Shown: positions 7,921 to 15,317 of the stretch, piece after piece | How the letters are laid out: each line of letters starts with the position of its first letter | How positions within the stretch are numbered: the first letter of the stretch is position 1 | Assembly: GCA_965601425.1 (NCBI GenBank) | Contig: CBFCWF010000050.1 | Coordinates: 1 to 20,341, forward strand | Length of the DNA: 20,341 nt | DNA from: Thiosocius sp965601425 | GTDB lineage: Bacteria > Pseudomonadota > Gammaproteobacteria > Chromatiales > Chromatiaceae | Reading direction: 5' to 3' | Translations under genes and position numbers: made by a program | The notes under the pieces: model-generated | The model's input: the letters and a program-made list of their open reading frames with translations, nothing else | Database searches by the model: none | Told to the model about the DNA's origin: nothing

Positions 7921-9030
7921 ATGGAACTCGCCCCGTATCTGCGCCTCATGGTACAGCGCAACGCCTCCGACCTGTATTTCAGTACCGGCGCGTGCCCTCA
8001 TCTCAAGATCAGCGGACAAACCGTTGCGATTGGAGACAAGCGCATGGGACCAGGCGACGTATCCGCGCTGGCGTACTCGGTCCTGAACGACGAGCAGATG
8101 CGGGAATTCGAGGGGACGATGGAGTGCAACCTCGCCATCTCGGTGCAGTCGCTCGGCCGGTTCCGCGTCAACGTGTTCCGCCAGCGGGGCGATGTTGCGA
8201 TGGTGATCCGCTTCATCAAGGGCGAAATTCCAAGCATCGAGGAGCTTCATCTGCCGCAGTCGTTGAAGAAGCTCATTATGCAGAAGCGCGGCCTCATCCT
8301 GGTCGTCGGCTCCACCGGCTCGGGCAAGTCGACCACGTTGGCTTCAATGATCGACTACCGGAACGACAATGTAACAGGCCATATCCTCTCGATCGAGGAT
8401 CCGATCGAATTCCTTCACCAACACAAGAAGTCGGTCGTCAACCAGCGCGAGATCGGGCTCGACTCGATGAGCTACGAAAACGCGCTGAAGAACGCGCTGC
8501 GTGAGGCGCCCGATGTCATCCTCATCGGTGAGATCCGCGATGCGGCGACCATGCAGCATGCGATCGCATACGCCGAAACCGGCCACCTGTGCCTGTCGAC
8601 CCTGCATGCCAATAATGCCAATCAGGCACTCGACCGAATCATCAACTTTTTCCCGGACAGTGCGCATCAACAGATCCTCAACGATCTTTCGATGAATCTG
8701 CGGGCAGTCGTCTCGCAGCGCCTGATACCGACAATCGATGGCGGCCGCAGGGCAGCGATAGAGATGCTGATCCAATCGGCCTATACCGCGGAGCTGATCC
8801 AGAAGGGCAAGATCCATGACATCAAGGAGGCAATGGAGCAGGGCAACGAACGCGGGATGTTCACGTTCGACCAGTCGCTTTACGAACTGTACAAAGAAGG
8901 CTCGATCGCGCTCGACGAGGCACTGAATCACGCGGACTCGAGGAACAACCTCGCGCTCCGGATCCGGCTCGACGCCGGGGCGGCCGAGCAGGAGAAGCAG
9001 AAGGACAGGGGTATGGTCATCACCGCCTGA
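7921..9030 (+). CDS. pilU: PilT/PilU-family type IV pilus retraction ATPase, PilU type
   Basis: 369 aa. PilU is the auxiliary retraction motor that works with PilT to depolymerise type IV pili at the inner membrane, powering twitching and DNA uptake. The N-terminal domain has LRLMVQRNASDLYFSTG. The ATPase core has Walker A GSTGSGKST (130-138), an Asp box around SIEDPIEF (158-165), Walker B DVILIGEIRD (198-207) and His box AETGHLCLSTLHANNANQ (218-235). Length, HQHKKSVVNQREIG and ALDRIINFFP favour PilU over PilT, as does the extended C-terminus. The frame is open to GTG 7843, but ATG 7921 gives the normal family start and has AGGG nearby. No pilT is adjacent, although pilT-pilU pairs are common. 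The overlap-free 71-bp divergent spacer to the MOSC gene must hold both promoters. Confidence 0.92.
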   Translation: MELAPYLRLMVQRNASDLYFSTGACPHLKISGQTVAIGDKRMGPGDVSALAYSVLNDEQMREFEGTMECNLAISVQSLGRFRVNVFRQRGDVAMVIRFIKGEIPSIEELHLPQSLKKLIMQKRGLILVVGSTGSGKSTTLASMIDYRNDNVTGHILSIEDPIEFLHQHKKSVVNQREIGLDSMSYENALKNALREAPDVILIGEIRDAATMQHAIAYAETGHLCLSTLHANNANQALDRIINFFPDSAHQQILNDLSMNLRAVVSQRLIPTIDGGRRAAIEMLIQSAYTAELIQKGKIHDIKEAMEQGNERGMFTFDQSLYELYKEGSIALDEALNHADSRNNLALRIRLDAGAAEQEKQKDRGMVITA

Positions 9031-9203
9031 CCGCACGAAACCTCGGCGGACCGGCGGCCCAAGCAGGGCCGACCACAGCATGGCAATCACCGCGGGCCAG
9101 GTCAGACGGGTGCCGAAAAATTGCCCGCGCGCAGCACGGTCGCGCAACGCGCTGCACGATCAGCGATAATCACCCGACGCTGACGGGATCGGGCATCCAA
9201 TCC

Positions 9204-10400
9204 ATGAATCCATATACAGCATTCCAGGTGGCTCGCCTGCCCGAAATCCGTTTCGGCAGCGGCACCCTCGACGAACTGCCGGAAATCGCAGCGGACTATG
9301 GTCGGGACCTGCTGCTGGTCACGGGTGCACGGTCACTGCAGCAGACACCGCGCTGGTCCCGGCTGCTCGACGGTCTCAGCCAGCACGGCATGCGCTGGCA
9401 ACAGGTCGTGGTCAACGGTGAGCCGTCACCGGAACTGGTCGACAGCGCGGTGGCAGCGCATCGGGACAGCCCGATCGATGCAGTGGTAGGCGTCGGCGGC
9501 GGCAGCGTGCTGGACGCGGCGAAGGCGATTGCGGGCATGCTGCGCAGCGGCGACAGCGTGCTCAACCATCTGGAGGGCGTCGGACGCGGCCTGCCGTACC
9601 AGGGCCCCGCAGTGCCCTTCATCGCCGTCCCGACCACGGCGGGCACCGGCAGTGAGGCCACCAAGAATGCGGTGCTGTCGCGGCGCGGACCATCGGGTTT
9701 CAAGAAGTCGTTCCGCGACAATCGACTCGTGGCCCGTGTTGCCATCGTCGATCCTAGCCTGCTGGCGAGCTGTCCGAAGGACCTGATTGCCGCCAACGGC
9801 ATGGACGCATTCACGCAATTGCTGGAATCCTATGTGTCGCAACGCGCGAGCCCGTTCACGGACGCGCTGGCATACTCGGGCCTACAGGCGTTCAGCCAAG
9901 GCTTCTGGCGCGCCTGGGACAGTAACGACCCACTGGCACAACAGGGTTTCGAGAAACTGGCCTACGCATCGCTCTGTTCGGGGATCACACTGGCGCAAAG
10001 CGGCCTCGGCTCGGTACATGGCCTGGCCTCGCCGCTCGGGGCCTTCTTCCCGATCCCGCACGGCATCGTCTGTGGCACGCTGGTCGCGGCCGCAACCCGT
10101 GTGAACATCCTTGCGCTGCGCGAACGCGCGCCCGGGGGAGCTGCCCTGCGCAAGTACGCCGAGGCCGCACTGCTGCTGGGCGGAAACACATACTCGAGCC
10201 AGACAGCTGCGCAGGAGGAACTGATCGCGCTGCTCGAGGAATGGACCGACCGGCTGGCGCTGCCACGACTGGCGCAGTTCGGCATGACCGAGCAAGACAT
10301 CCCGCGCGTCGTCGCCAACTGTCGAGGAGGCAGCATGCAAACCAATCCGCTGGTCCTGACAGACGAGGAGCTTGCCGAACTGCTGCGCGCCAGACTTTAG
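9204..10400 (+). CDS. iron-containing (group III) alcohol dehydrogenase family protein
   Basis: 398 aa, full length. The Rossmann-like N-terminal half carries GVGGGSVLDAAKA (GGGS at 98-101) and FIAVPTTAGTGSEATKN (PTTAGTGSE at 143-151) for NAD(P) binding. The helical metal-binding half carries NGMDAFTQLLESYVS, SVHGLASPLGAFFPIPHG. Aligned by eye to the FucO ligand set (Asp, His, His, His), the positions are D201, Q205, H272 and H286, so the first His is replaced by Gln. The usual second His of the HxxxH segment is Ser276. The family oxidises alcohols or reduces aldehydes and ketones; the substrate here is unknown. A possible -10 GATAAT is at 9165-9170 with no clear -35. The 173-bp gap after pilU otherwise holds only a weak hairpin (9055-9071). 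Confidence 0.92.
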   Translation: MNPYTAFQVARLPEIRFGSGTLDELPEIAADYGRDLLLVTGARSLQQTPRWSRLLDGLSQHGMRWQQVVVNGEPSPELVDSAVAAHRDSPIDAVVGVGGGSVLDAAKAIAGMLRSGDSVLNHLEGVGRGLPYQGPAVPFIAVPTTAGTGSEATKNAVLSRRGPSGFKKSFRDNRLVARVAIVDPSLLASCPKDLIAANGMDAFTQLLESYVSQRASPFTDALAYSGLQAFSQGFWRAWDSNDPLAQQGFEKLAYASLCSGITLAQSGLGSVHGLASPLGAFFPIPHGIVCGTLVAAATRVNILALRERAPGGAALRKYAEAALLLGGNTYSSQTAAQEELIALLEEWTDRLALPRLAQFGMTEQDIPRVVANCRGGSMQTNPLVLTDEELAELLRARL

Positions 10401-10405
10401 GCCTC

Positions 10406-10436
10406 GCCCCGGCTTTGTTTCAGACGGCCCCGGGGC
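10406..10436. terminator. candidate bidirectional hairpin between convergent genes
   Basis: GCCCCGG (10406-10412) can pair with CCGGGGC (10430-10436) across a 17-nt loop, in the 61-bp gap between the alcohol dehydrogenase stop and the slp stop. The plus-strand loop is T-rich, but no T tract follows the stem. Confidence 0.35.
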
Positions 10437-10461
10437 TTCCGGGCAGCGCTGGACAACGCAT

Positions 10462-10965
10462 TCAGAACCCGACCCCCACCCCCACGCCTCCACCGTAGCT
10501 ACCCGTACCGATGCCGAAATTGATCCGCGGGGCGCCCCTGTTCTGCGGATTACGCGGCCACAGCACCAGCTGGTCGCCGGTAACGAGCGGGTAGCGATAG
10601 GTAGCCTGCCCCACCCGGCCTTCGATGAACCCGCCCAACTGCCCGCGAACCTCAAGCAGCCGGTTTGGCGCATATTCGTAAGGATCGAGAAAGCCTTGCC
10701 GTTCCACGACGAATCGGCCAAGTGGCGGTTTGTCGGCCAGCGGCCTCCCGGTGCGGCTCAGCGGCAGTGCCATGAGCTCGATACGGGTACGGTCCGGTAG
10801 GTTCTCGAGCCGCACGACCTCACCGCCCCAGTGCACGTCGCCGCGGGCGCTGCCACTGGCGACCACCTGTGCCGGCGTAGGACCGCTGTCTGCGCGCGGC
10901 CCGGCACTCTGACAAGCGGCCAACGGCACAAGCAGCAACGCCAATGAAACGAGCTTGCATCGCAT
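10462..10965 (-). CDS. Slp-family outer-membrane lipoprotein (second of tandem pair)
   Basis: 167 aa. A lipoprotein signal peptide MRCKLVSLALLLVPLAACQ has lipobox L15-A16-A17-C18; Gln at +2 predicts outer-membrane sorting. The Slp domain shows GDVHWGGEVVRLENLPDRT, GRFVVERQGFLDPYEYAPNRLLEVRGQLGG and YRYPLVTGDQLVLWP, matching the starvation- or stationary-phase-inducible lipoprotein Slp/YeaY family, whose molecular role is poorly known. The C-terminus is a Gly-rich tail (GIGTGSYGGGVGVGVGF). Its ATG is 3 bases after the upstream paralogue's stop, so the two are almost certainly co-transcribed. Confidence 0.92.
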   Translation of the reverse strand: MRCKLVSLALLLVPLAACQSAGPRADSGPTPAQVVASGSARGDVHWGGEVVRLENLPDRTRIELMALPLSRTGRPLADKPPLGRFVVERQGFLDPYEYAPNRLLEVRGQLGGFIEGRVGQATYRYPLVTGDQLVLWPRNPQNRGAPRINFGIGTGSYGGGVGVGVGF

Positions 10966-10968
10966 GGG

Positions 10969-11517
10969 TCACCACGCCCAGGGCCGATAACGATAAGGCC
11001 CCCACCGACCCCACCCAGGCCACCAGGGATCGTAGAAGGGTTCATAGTACCGCCACGGCTCCGGCGGCTGATACTTCGGCCACAGATGAAACACCGCCAC
11101 ATCCACGAGCGGATAGCGGTAGGGAAACTCGCCTATGAGCCGGGTCTCCGGGCGACCAAGGTGCCCGCGCACGCTGAGACGTTTGCCCACCTGGTACTCG
11201 GCAGGGTCGAGAAAGCTGTGCACGCGGGCGATGAAACGGACGCCGTCGCCGCCGCTCGCGCGGGGCTCCGCGTCTCGAGCCAGCGGCCGCGCATACAGCT
11301 CGATGTCGGTGGAGGAAGTGGCATTGCGTACTGCGAGTATCTCGCCACCCCACAACACCTCCCGACCGAGATAGCGCACCGGGTCGGCCTGCACCGCACG
11401 CGGCGCCAAGGTTTCGGGCGCGTCGCTACGCAGCTCCCGGGGCACCTGGCTGGCGCACCCGGCGGCCATGACGACAAGTCCGCACAGCACGAAACGCAAC
11501 CTGCGGCGGTCAGACAT
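10969..11517 (-). CDS. Slp-family outer-membrane lipoprotein (first of tandem pair)
   Basis: 182 aa from ATG 11517; the frame is open to TTG 11526, but the ATG is preferred. The signal peptide ends in lipobox VMAAGC followed by Ala-Ser. The Slp domain includes RYLGREVLWGGEILAVRN, VRFIARVHSFLDPAEYQVGKRLSVRGHLG and FPYRYPLVDVAVFHLWP, parallel to the downstream paralogue. The last 37 residues are very rich in Trp, Tyr and Pro (eight Trp), with runs such as DPWWPGWGRWGPYRYRPWAW. Aromatic tails occur in some Slp proteins; the role here is unknown. It is divergent from ycgL across 140 bp, which must contain the pair's promoter. Confidence 0.9.
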   Translation of the reverse strand: MSDRRRLRFVLCGLVVMAAGCASQVPRELRSDAPETLAPRAVQADPVRYLGREVLWGGEILAVRNATSSTDIELYARPLARDAEPRASGGDGVRFIARVHSFLDPAEYQVGKRLSVRGHLGRPETRLIGEFPYRYPLVDVAVFHLWPKYQPPEPWRYYEPFYDPWWPGWGRWGPYRYRPWAW

Positions 11518-11657
11518 CAGCTTCAACCGACCCCCTCCGTCATCCCCTGTCCGATGTCACCGGTCTCGCGCCGAAGCCACCCTGGGCTAAAGAAGCCTGA
11601 CACACAACCGCTGCTCATTACGTATAGTATTCGGCCTTGATTCAAAGGTAACAGAAG

Positions 11658-11936
11658 ATGAGCGAAGGCAGCCTGCCCTGCTGGGTGTATCGAAGCCCGC
11701 GCGTCCAGGAAATGTACCTCTACGTTGCCGCGGAAGGCGCGTTCGATCCCGTGCCATCGGCGCTTTTGGCGCGTTTCGGCGAGCCGGTCCTGGTGATCGA
11801 ACTGGAACTCAGCAGCGAACGCGAGCTCGCCAGGGAAGACGTGCACCGGGTGATGGCCAATCTGCAGGAACGTGGCTTCCATTTGCAGATGCCCCCGCAG
11901 GTACAGGCGCAGCTGTATCACGGCAACCTCGACTGA
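11658..11936 (+). CDS. ycgL: YcgL domain protein (DUF709)
   Basis: 92 aa, the usual size. Family motifs are the start CWVYRSPRVQEMYLYV, then LLARFGEPVLVIELEL, VHRVMANLQERGFHLQMPPQ, aligning by eye with E. coli YcgL. This small gammaproteobacterial family lacks a settled function. The ATG follows AAAGGTAACAGAAG, an acceptable ribosome-binding region. A possible -10 TATAGT at 11623-11628 lies upstream, with only a poorly spaced -35 candidate (CTGACA, 11597-11602, spacer 20). It is the first gene of a tight three-ORF cluster on the plus strand. Confidence 0.92.
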   Translation: MSEGSLPCWVYRSPRVQEMYLYVAAEGAFDPVPSALLARFGEPVLVIELELSSERELAREDVHRVMANLQERGFHLQMPPQVQAQLYHGNLD

Positions 11937-11937
11937 T

Positions 11938-12195
11938 ATGCAAAACCTGTTCGTGCCGCGCAGTGGCGGATCAGCCCGTCCCAAATCCGCCACCGGTTTC
12001 ACCGTGACGCGAGCGCCTCATCGCGCGGCCGAATTGCCCAAGACCGCGCGTGCGCTGCCGACGACCGGACTTGGCCGCAGCATCGCGGCTTCCGCGGGGC
12101 GACCCGGCGGCATCGCCAGTCGTTGCAGGGGCCGGATCGGCGTCGGCTACGCGCCCCGCCCGGTGAACGCCAATGGCCGCGGGATGGCCGAATGA
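11938..12195 (+). CDS. uncertain small Arg/Ala/Gly-rich ORF between ycgL and the next gene
   Basis: 85 codons, starting one base after the ycgL stop (TGATATG) and overlapping the following gene by ATGA (12192-12195). That packing is typical of translated operon genes. About three quarters of third codon positions are G or C, compatible with coding in this genome. Against it, the product is low-complexity and very basic, with no recognisable domain, signal peptide or membrane segment, and no ribosome binding site beyond possible re-initiation from ycgL. I do not recognise it. It may be a real lineage-specific basic protein or a chance open frame. Confidence 0.4.
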   Translation: MQNLFVPRSGGSARPKSATGFTVTRAPHRAAELPKTARALPTTGLGRSIAASAGRPGGIASRCRGRIGVGYAPRPVNANGRGMAE

Positions 12196-12869
12196 AGATA
12201 CCCCTCGGCATCCTGGCGATCGTTGCGCTGCTGCTCCTGCTGCTCCAATGGCTTGCGCCGGCGCCGGGGCCGGAAGCGATGAGGGCACGCACCGACCTGC
12301 CGTGGCAAATCACCCGCAAGCCGGACGGCAGCAGTCGCGTGTTCGGTCTGGATCTCGGCAGGGCGACCCTGGACGATGCGATGGCCAAGTTCGGCGGCGT
12401 CGAGAGTATCGCCGTCTTCGAACCGGCCGACGGGCCGCTTGTGATGGAGGCCTATTTCGGCGATGTGCAGTTCGGCCCGCTGAACGCCAAGGTAATCGTC
12501 GGGCTGGAAGCCGGCGCGGACGAACTGGCGGCGCTGCGTGATCGGGCGACCGGACGCGAGGGCTCGCCGAGTGGCGATTGGAAATACACGCTGAGCGATC
12601 GACCCGCCCTACACGCCGGCCGACGGCTCAAGCTGATCACCTATATCCCGGGCACCCGCAACCTGGACGCCGAGTTCTTCCGCTCACGCTTCGGCGAACC
12701 CAGTGCCTGGCTGACTGAGAATGAGCGGGTCGCCACCTGGTTCTACCCGCAACTGGGACTCTCCATCACGATCGACACCAGAGCACGCGAGGTGCTCGAA
12801 TACCAGCCACCGGCCGATTTTGTGATGCCTCCCGGCGTCACACGCAATCCGGCCATGAATGCACCTTAG
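12192..12869 (+). CDS. hypothetical protein with N-terminal membrane anchor
   Basis: 225 aa from ATG 12192; the frame extends back to 12123, but that leader is Arg-rich and would precede the hydrophobic segment. Residues 4-20 (PLGILAIVALLLLLLQW) form one membrane anchor or uncleaved signal. The rest looks soluble and probably periplasmic, with FGLDLGRATLDDAMAKFG, MEAYFGDVQFGPLNAKVIVGL and FRSRFGEPSAWLTENERVATWFYP. The pattern of a small domain with repeated FGxx segments looks like a conserved unknown family; I cannot name it. Its stop (TAG 12867-12869) overlaps the convergent gene's stop (12866-12868). Likely the last gene of the ycgL cluster. Confidence 0.82.
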   Translation: MKIPLGILAIVALLLLLLQWLAPAPGPEAMRARTDLPWQITRKPDGSSRVFGLDLGRATLDDAMAKFGGVESIAVFEPADGPLVMEAYFGDVQFGPLNAKVIVGLEAGADELAALRDRATGREGSPSGDWKYTLSDRPALHAGRRLKLITYIPGTRNLDAEFFRSRFGEPSAWLTENERVATWFYPQLGLSITIDTRAREVLEYQPPADFVMPPGVTRNPAMNAP

Positions 12870-13153
12870 GCGGAGCGGATCAGCGCGTCCATCTCTCGCT
12901 TCGCAAACTGCCAGCGATCGCAACCATTGACACCTTCGGCCATGAGCTCCATCAGGCGATACGCGAGCCTACGCTGGCTTGGCGACAAATCACGGAGCTT
13001 GATGAGCTTGAACAAACACCCCGCCTTTTCGAACTCGAGCGTCGACACCAGCGCGTACAGCGTCAGCGATGCGGCCGCATGCGGCGCCGCCGCAATCTCG
13101 GCGGTCACCTCGTGCATCAGCTCGGTCACCCCAGGATTCGATTGATCTGACAT
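12866..13153 (-). CDS. hypothetical alpha-helical protein downstream of pilZ
   Basis: 95 aa from ATG 13153, predicted all-helical and soluble, with LTLYALVSTLEFEKAGCLFKL, LRDLSPSQRRLAYRLMELMAEG and DRWQFAKREMDALI. I do not recognise a family. The chosen start overlaps the 3' end of the PilZ gene by 28 bases; an alternative ATG at 13117 (83 aa) avoids the overlap, and neither has a decisive ribosome binding site. The position directly after the PilZ gene suggests co-expression and a possible link to c-di-GMP output, but nothing in the protein proves it. Confidence 0.72.
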   Translation of the reverse strand: MSDQSNPGVTELMHEVTAEIAAAPHAAASLTLYALVSTLEFEKAGCLFKLIKLRDLSPSQRRLAYRLMELMAEGVNGCDRWQFAKREMDALIRSA

Positions 13154-13425
13154 GCGACTGCGAAACTGCCCTCCCCGTCCTCGACAGGTGTGCAGCGCAG
13201 CACCTGCACTTCGGCCTGCATCGGCGGGGTGAGGTCGTTCATCGGCTTGACTTCGATCTGCAATAAGGAACCTGTGGCGACCGCGTGATCGATACAGATC
13301 AGCAGCCCTCCGCCGCTGAGGTTTTTCACGAGTGCGCCCCCGCCCTCGCCGCCCATGACCTTGAATCTGGCCGGACACTCGATGGTCATCCGCGGATAGT
13401 TTCGCTTTTCGCGGTATTCCTGCAT
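13126..13425 (-). CDS. PilZ domain c-di-GMP-binding protein
   Basis: 99 aa, a single PilZ domain. Both c-di-GMP-binding motifs are present: RNYPR (RxxxR, residues 8-12) and NLSGGG ((D/N)xSxxG, about 35-40), so it should bind the nucleotide, unlike PilZ proper of pilus assembly, which often lacks them. No output domain is attached, so it probably acts on a partner. It is preceded by AAGGGAAC at a slightly long spacing and followed by an overlapping hypothetical gene. The phosphohexomutase gene lies 60 bp upstream on the same strand, suggesting an operon that could tie c-di-GMP to polysaccharide precursor supply. Confidence 0.92.
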   Translation of the reverse strand: MQEYREKRNYPRMTIECPARFKVMGGEGGGALVKNLSGGGLLICIDHAVATGSLLQIEVKPMNDLTPPMQAEVQVLRCTPVEDGEGSFAVACQINRILG

Positions 13426-13485
13426 CGTCTATGTTCCCTTGGTTTTGCGAGCGACGCTTGAGACCATCACCCGCTTGTCTCTTGT

Positions 13486-14970
13486 TTATTCTCGCCAGGA
13501 CTCGAGTACGCCAAGACATTCCTCGTTCAGCCGCTTTGCATCCAGGGCACTGTCGGACTCGGTATAGCATCGAAGTTCGGGCGCGTTGCCCGACGGCCGC
13601 AGGTGCACCACGTCCTGGCTTGCGAACGTAATACGCAAGCCGTCCGTATGGTCCAGGTGGTCTACCTGACCGCGCTGCGGGAACTGCTGTTCGATCTTCG
13701 CCGGATCGTTCGCGAGCTGTGCGATGCGACGTGCACTGACATCGGACGGAAAATTCTGCAGACGGTCGCTCGCTGTGAAACGCCTTGGCAACAGGTTCGC
13801 AAGCTGCGAAACGGCAACCCCGTTGCGGCGCGCGAGCAGGATCGTCGCGAGTGCAACGATTGCCGCATCGCGCGTCGGCAAGGCGGGCAAGCGGCGGTCC
13901 TCGTCGTCGATCGCGGTCATGGTCAGAAAACCACCGTTGGCCTCATAGCCAACCACGCGCGTGGCGCCGTCCGCCAGCATTCGTTGCATGCCCTCGATCA
14001 CGTAGGGCGAACCGATGCGGGTGCGCAAGACCCGGGAGAACCAATTGGATTTCTCGAGCGCGCTGTTACTGCTGACAGGCGTAACCACGGCATCCGCATC
14101 GAGAAAACGCGCCGTAAAGATTCCGGCAACGTCACCCCTCAACCACACGCCTTGCTCGTCTCCGACCAACGGTCGGTCGCCGTCACCGTCAGCGGAAACC
14201 AGCAGGTCGAAGCGCTCGGCCTGCGCCCACTGCCGTGCGAGTGCGATATCCTCGGCGCGCACGGCCTCCGTGTCGACCGGCACGAAGACATCGGAGTAGC
14301 CGCGCCGCACCACATCAGCACCCAGGCCGCCAAATATCTCGGTCAGCGCACCCGCGGCCACGCTTGAGTGCTCGTAAACGAGGACCCGGCTACCCAGCAG
14401 ACAGTTCGCGGGAAAGAAATCGAGATAGCGTGAGACGTAGCGACGATAGGCCGCACCATCCTCCGCCGGCAAGGCCGGCACCTCCAAGAAACTCCCGCTG
14501 TCGTCGAACAGCGCGCGCTCCACACAGAGCTGCTGCTCGCGGATGCCCTGCTCGTCCGCCTTGAGCACCTCGCCATCGGGTCTGTTGAACTTGATACCGT
14601 TGCGGTCATCGGGGATGTGGCTGCCGGTCACCATCAGGCTGGCAACACCCTCGGCAATGGCGAAACAGACCAGAGCGGGACTGGGCACACGACCGCAGTT
14701 GACCGCCTGGTAACCGAGGTCCCTGATCGCCGCCGCGGCCGCCGTCATGATGCGCGGCGTGCTTGGACGGTAGTCGCCGGCCAGGGCCACCGGGTCCCCC
14801 GGATGGATCAGGTCGATCTTTTCCAGGTACTGAAGGAAGCCGACAGTATAAAGATAGCAGACCCGATCGGTCATCGCGTCCGCCAGGCCCCGCGCTCCGC
14901 TGGTGCCGAAACCGACACCGCTGTGCGCCATTAGATCGGACACGGCAATGGATTCGAACTTTTCCGGCAT
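13486..14970 (-). CDS. alpha-D-phosphohexomutase family protein (phosphomannomutase/phosphoglucomutase type)
   Basis: 494 aa. The family interconverts hexose 1- and 6-phosphates through a phosphoserine. All four active-site loops are visible: the entry FGTSGARG (21-28); the phosphoserine loop VTGSHIPDDRNGIKF with Ser117; the metal loop SADGDGDRP with D261, D263 and D265; the sugar loop GYEANGGF with E343; and the phosphate loop RPSGNAPELRCY (458-469). The serine loop has Ile where Asn is common (TGSHNP), and the sugar loop differs from the usual GE(Q/M)SGH, so substrate choice between mannose, glucose and glucosamine phosphates is uncertain. The ATG 14970 has a strong ribosome binding site (GGGAGGAGG, complement of 14975-14983). 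First gene of a likely three-gene operon. Confidence 0.92.
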   Translation of the reverse strand: MPEKFESIAVSDLMAHSGVGFGTSGARGLADAMTDRVCYLYTVGFLQYLEKIDLIHPGDPVALAGDYRPSTPRIMTAAAAAIRDLGYQAVNCGRVPSPALVCFAIAEGVASLMVTGSHIPDDRNGIKFNRPDGEVLKADEQGIREQQLCVERALFDDSGSFLEVPALPAEDGAAYRRYVSRYLDFFPANCLLGSRVLVYEHSSVAAGALTEIFGGLGADVVRRGYSDVFVPVDTEAVRAEDIALARQWAQAERFDLLVSADGDGDRPLVGDEQGVWLRGDVAGIFTARFLDADAVVTPVSSNSALEKSNWFSRVLRTRIGSPYVIEGMQRMLADGATRVVGYEANGGFLTMTAIDDEDRRLPALPTRDAAIVALATILLARRNGVAVSQLANLLPRRFTASDRLQNFPSDVSARRIAQLANDPAKIEQQFPQRGQVDHLDHTDGLRITFASQDVVHLRPSGNAPELRCYTESDSALDAKRLNEECLGVLESWRE

Positions 14971-14999
14971 CCCCCCTCCTCCCGGTCAGCAATGTGTCG

Positions 15000-15027
15000 A
15001 TTCTAGCGCCTTATCGCGACCTGTCTG
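15000..15027 (-). promoter_or_regulatory. candidate sigma-70 promoter for the phosphohexomutase operon
   Basis: On the minus strand, CAGACA (complement of 15022-15027) and TAGAAT (complement of 15000-15005) are separated by 16 bp. The -10 matches consensus at five of six bases and the -35 at four of six. The expected transcript would start near 14993, about 23 bases before the ATG and just upstream of its ribosome binding site. Confidence 0.45.
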
Positions 15028-15104
15028 CCTAAATGAGGCTGGCCAGGGACGCTTGCCCGGACACAGGGCGCGACTGGCCGCCCCGCGGCATCCGAAGGAA
15101 GACT

Positions 15105-15124
15105 GGGCGCGAAATATCGCGCCC
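15105..15124. promoter_or_regulatory. putative enhancer site 1 (dyad) for the sigma-54 promoter
   Basis: A 20-bp near-perfect dyad with 8-bp arms GGGCGCGA and TCGCGCCC around AATA. It contains the core CGCGAAATATCG (15108-15119), repeated in opposite orientation at 15139-15150. Its centre lies about 138 bp before the expected sigma-54 start, a normal enhancer distance. Confidence 0.5.
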
Positions 15125-15136
15125 ATGGATTGACGT

Positions 15137-15150
15137 CACGATATTTCGCG
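15137..15150. promoter_or_regulatory. putative enhancer site 2, inverted copy of site 1
   Basis: The reverse complement of this stretch, CGCGAAATATCGTG, matches site 1 at 13 of 14 positions. The two centres are 29 bp apart. It abuts TGACGTCA, itself a perfect 8-bp palindrome (15131-15138). A further small dyad CCGCG-CAT-CGCGG lies at 15159-15171. Confidence 0.5.
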
Positions 15151-15226
15151 TCGATAATCCGCGCATCGCGGCCCGTCTCGCATCGAGAAATACTCAAGAC
15201 ACTGTTATAAGGAGACATTTATATAG

Positions 15227-15242
15227 TGGCACGGAGCTTGCT
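15227..15242 (+). promoter_or_regulatory. sigma-54 (RpoN) -24/-12 promoter
   Basis: TGGCACG (15227-15233), GAGC, TTGCT (15238-15242) matches the RpoN consensus TGGCACG-N4-TTGC(A/T) at every defined base. The invariant GG and GC doublets are 10 bp apart, as required. Transcription should start near 15253 on the plus strand, giving a leader of about 65 bases before the 84-aa protein's ATG. The stretch upstream (15196-15226) is AT-rich. A weak IHF-like match near 15192 is too poor to call. The gap 14971-15317 otherwise holds the mutase promoter and the dyads, and I see no gene in it. Confidence 0.82.
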
Positions 15243-15317
15243 TATGTTATGTCGCCAAACGCCGCTTTCGCAAGAAGACGATTGGCATGACGTAAATGTA
15301 AATTCAGGTGGAACCTC

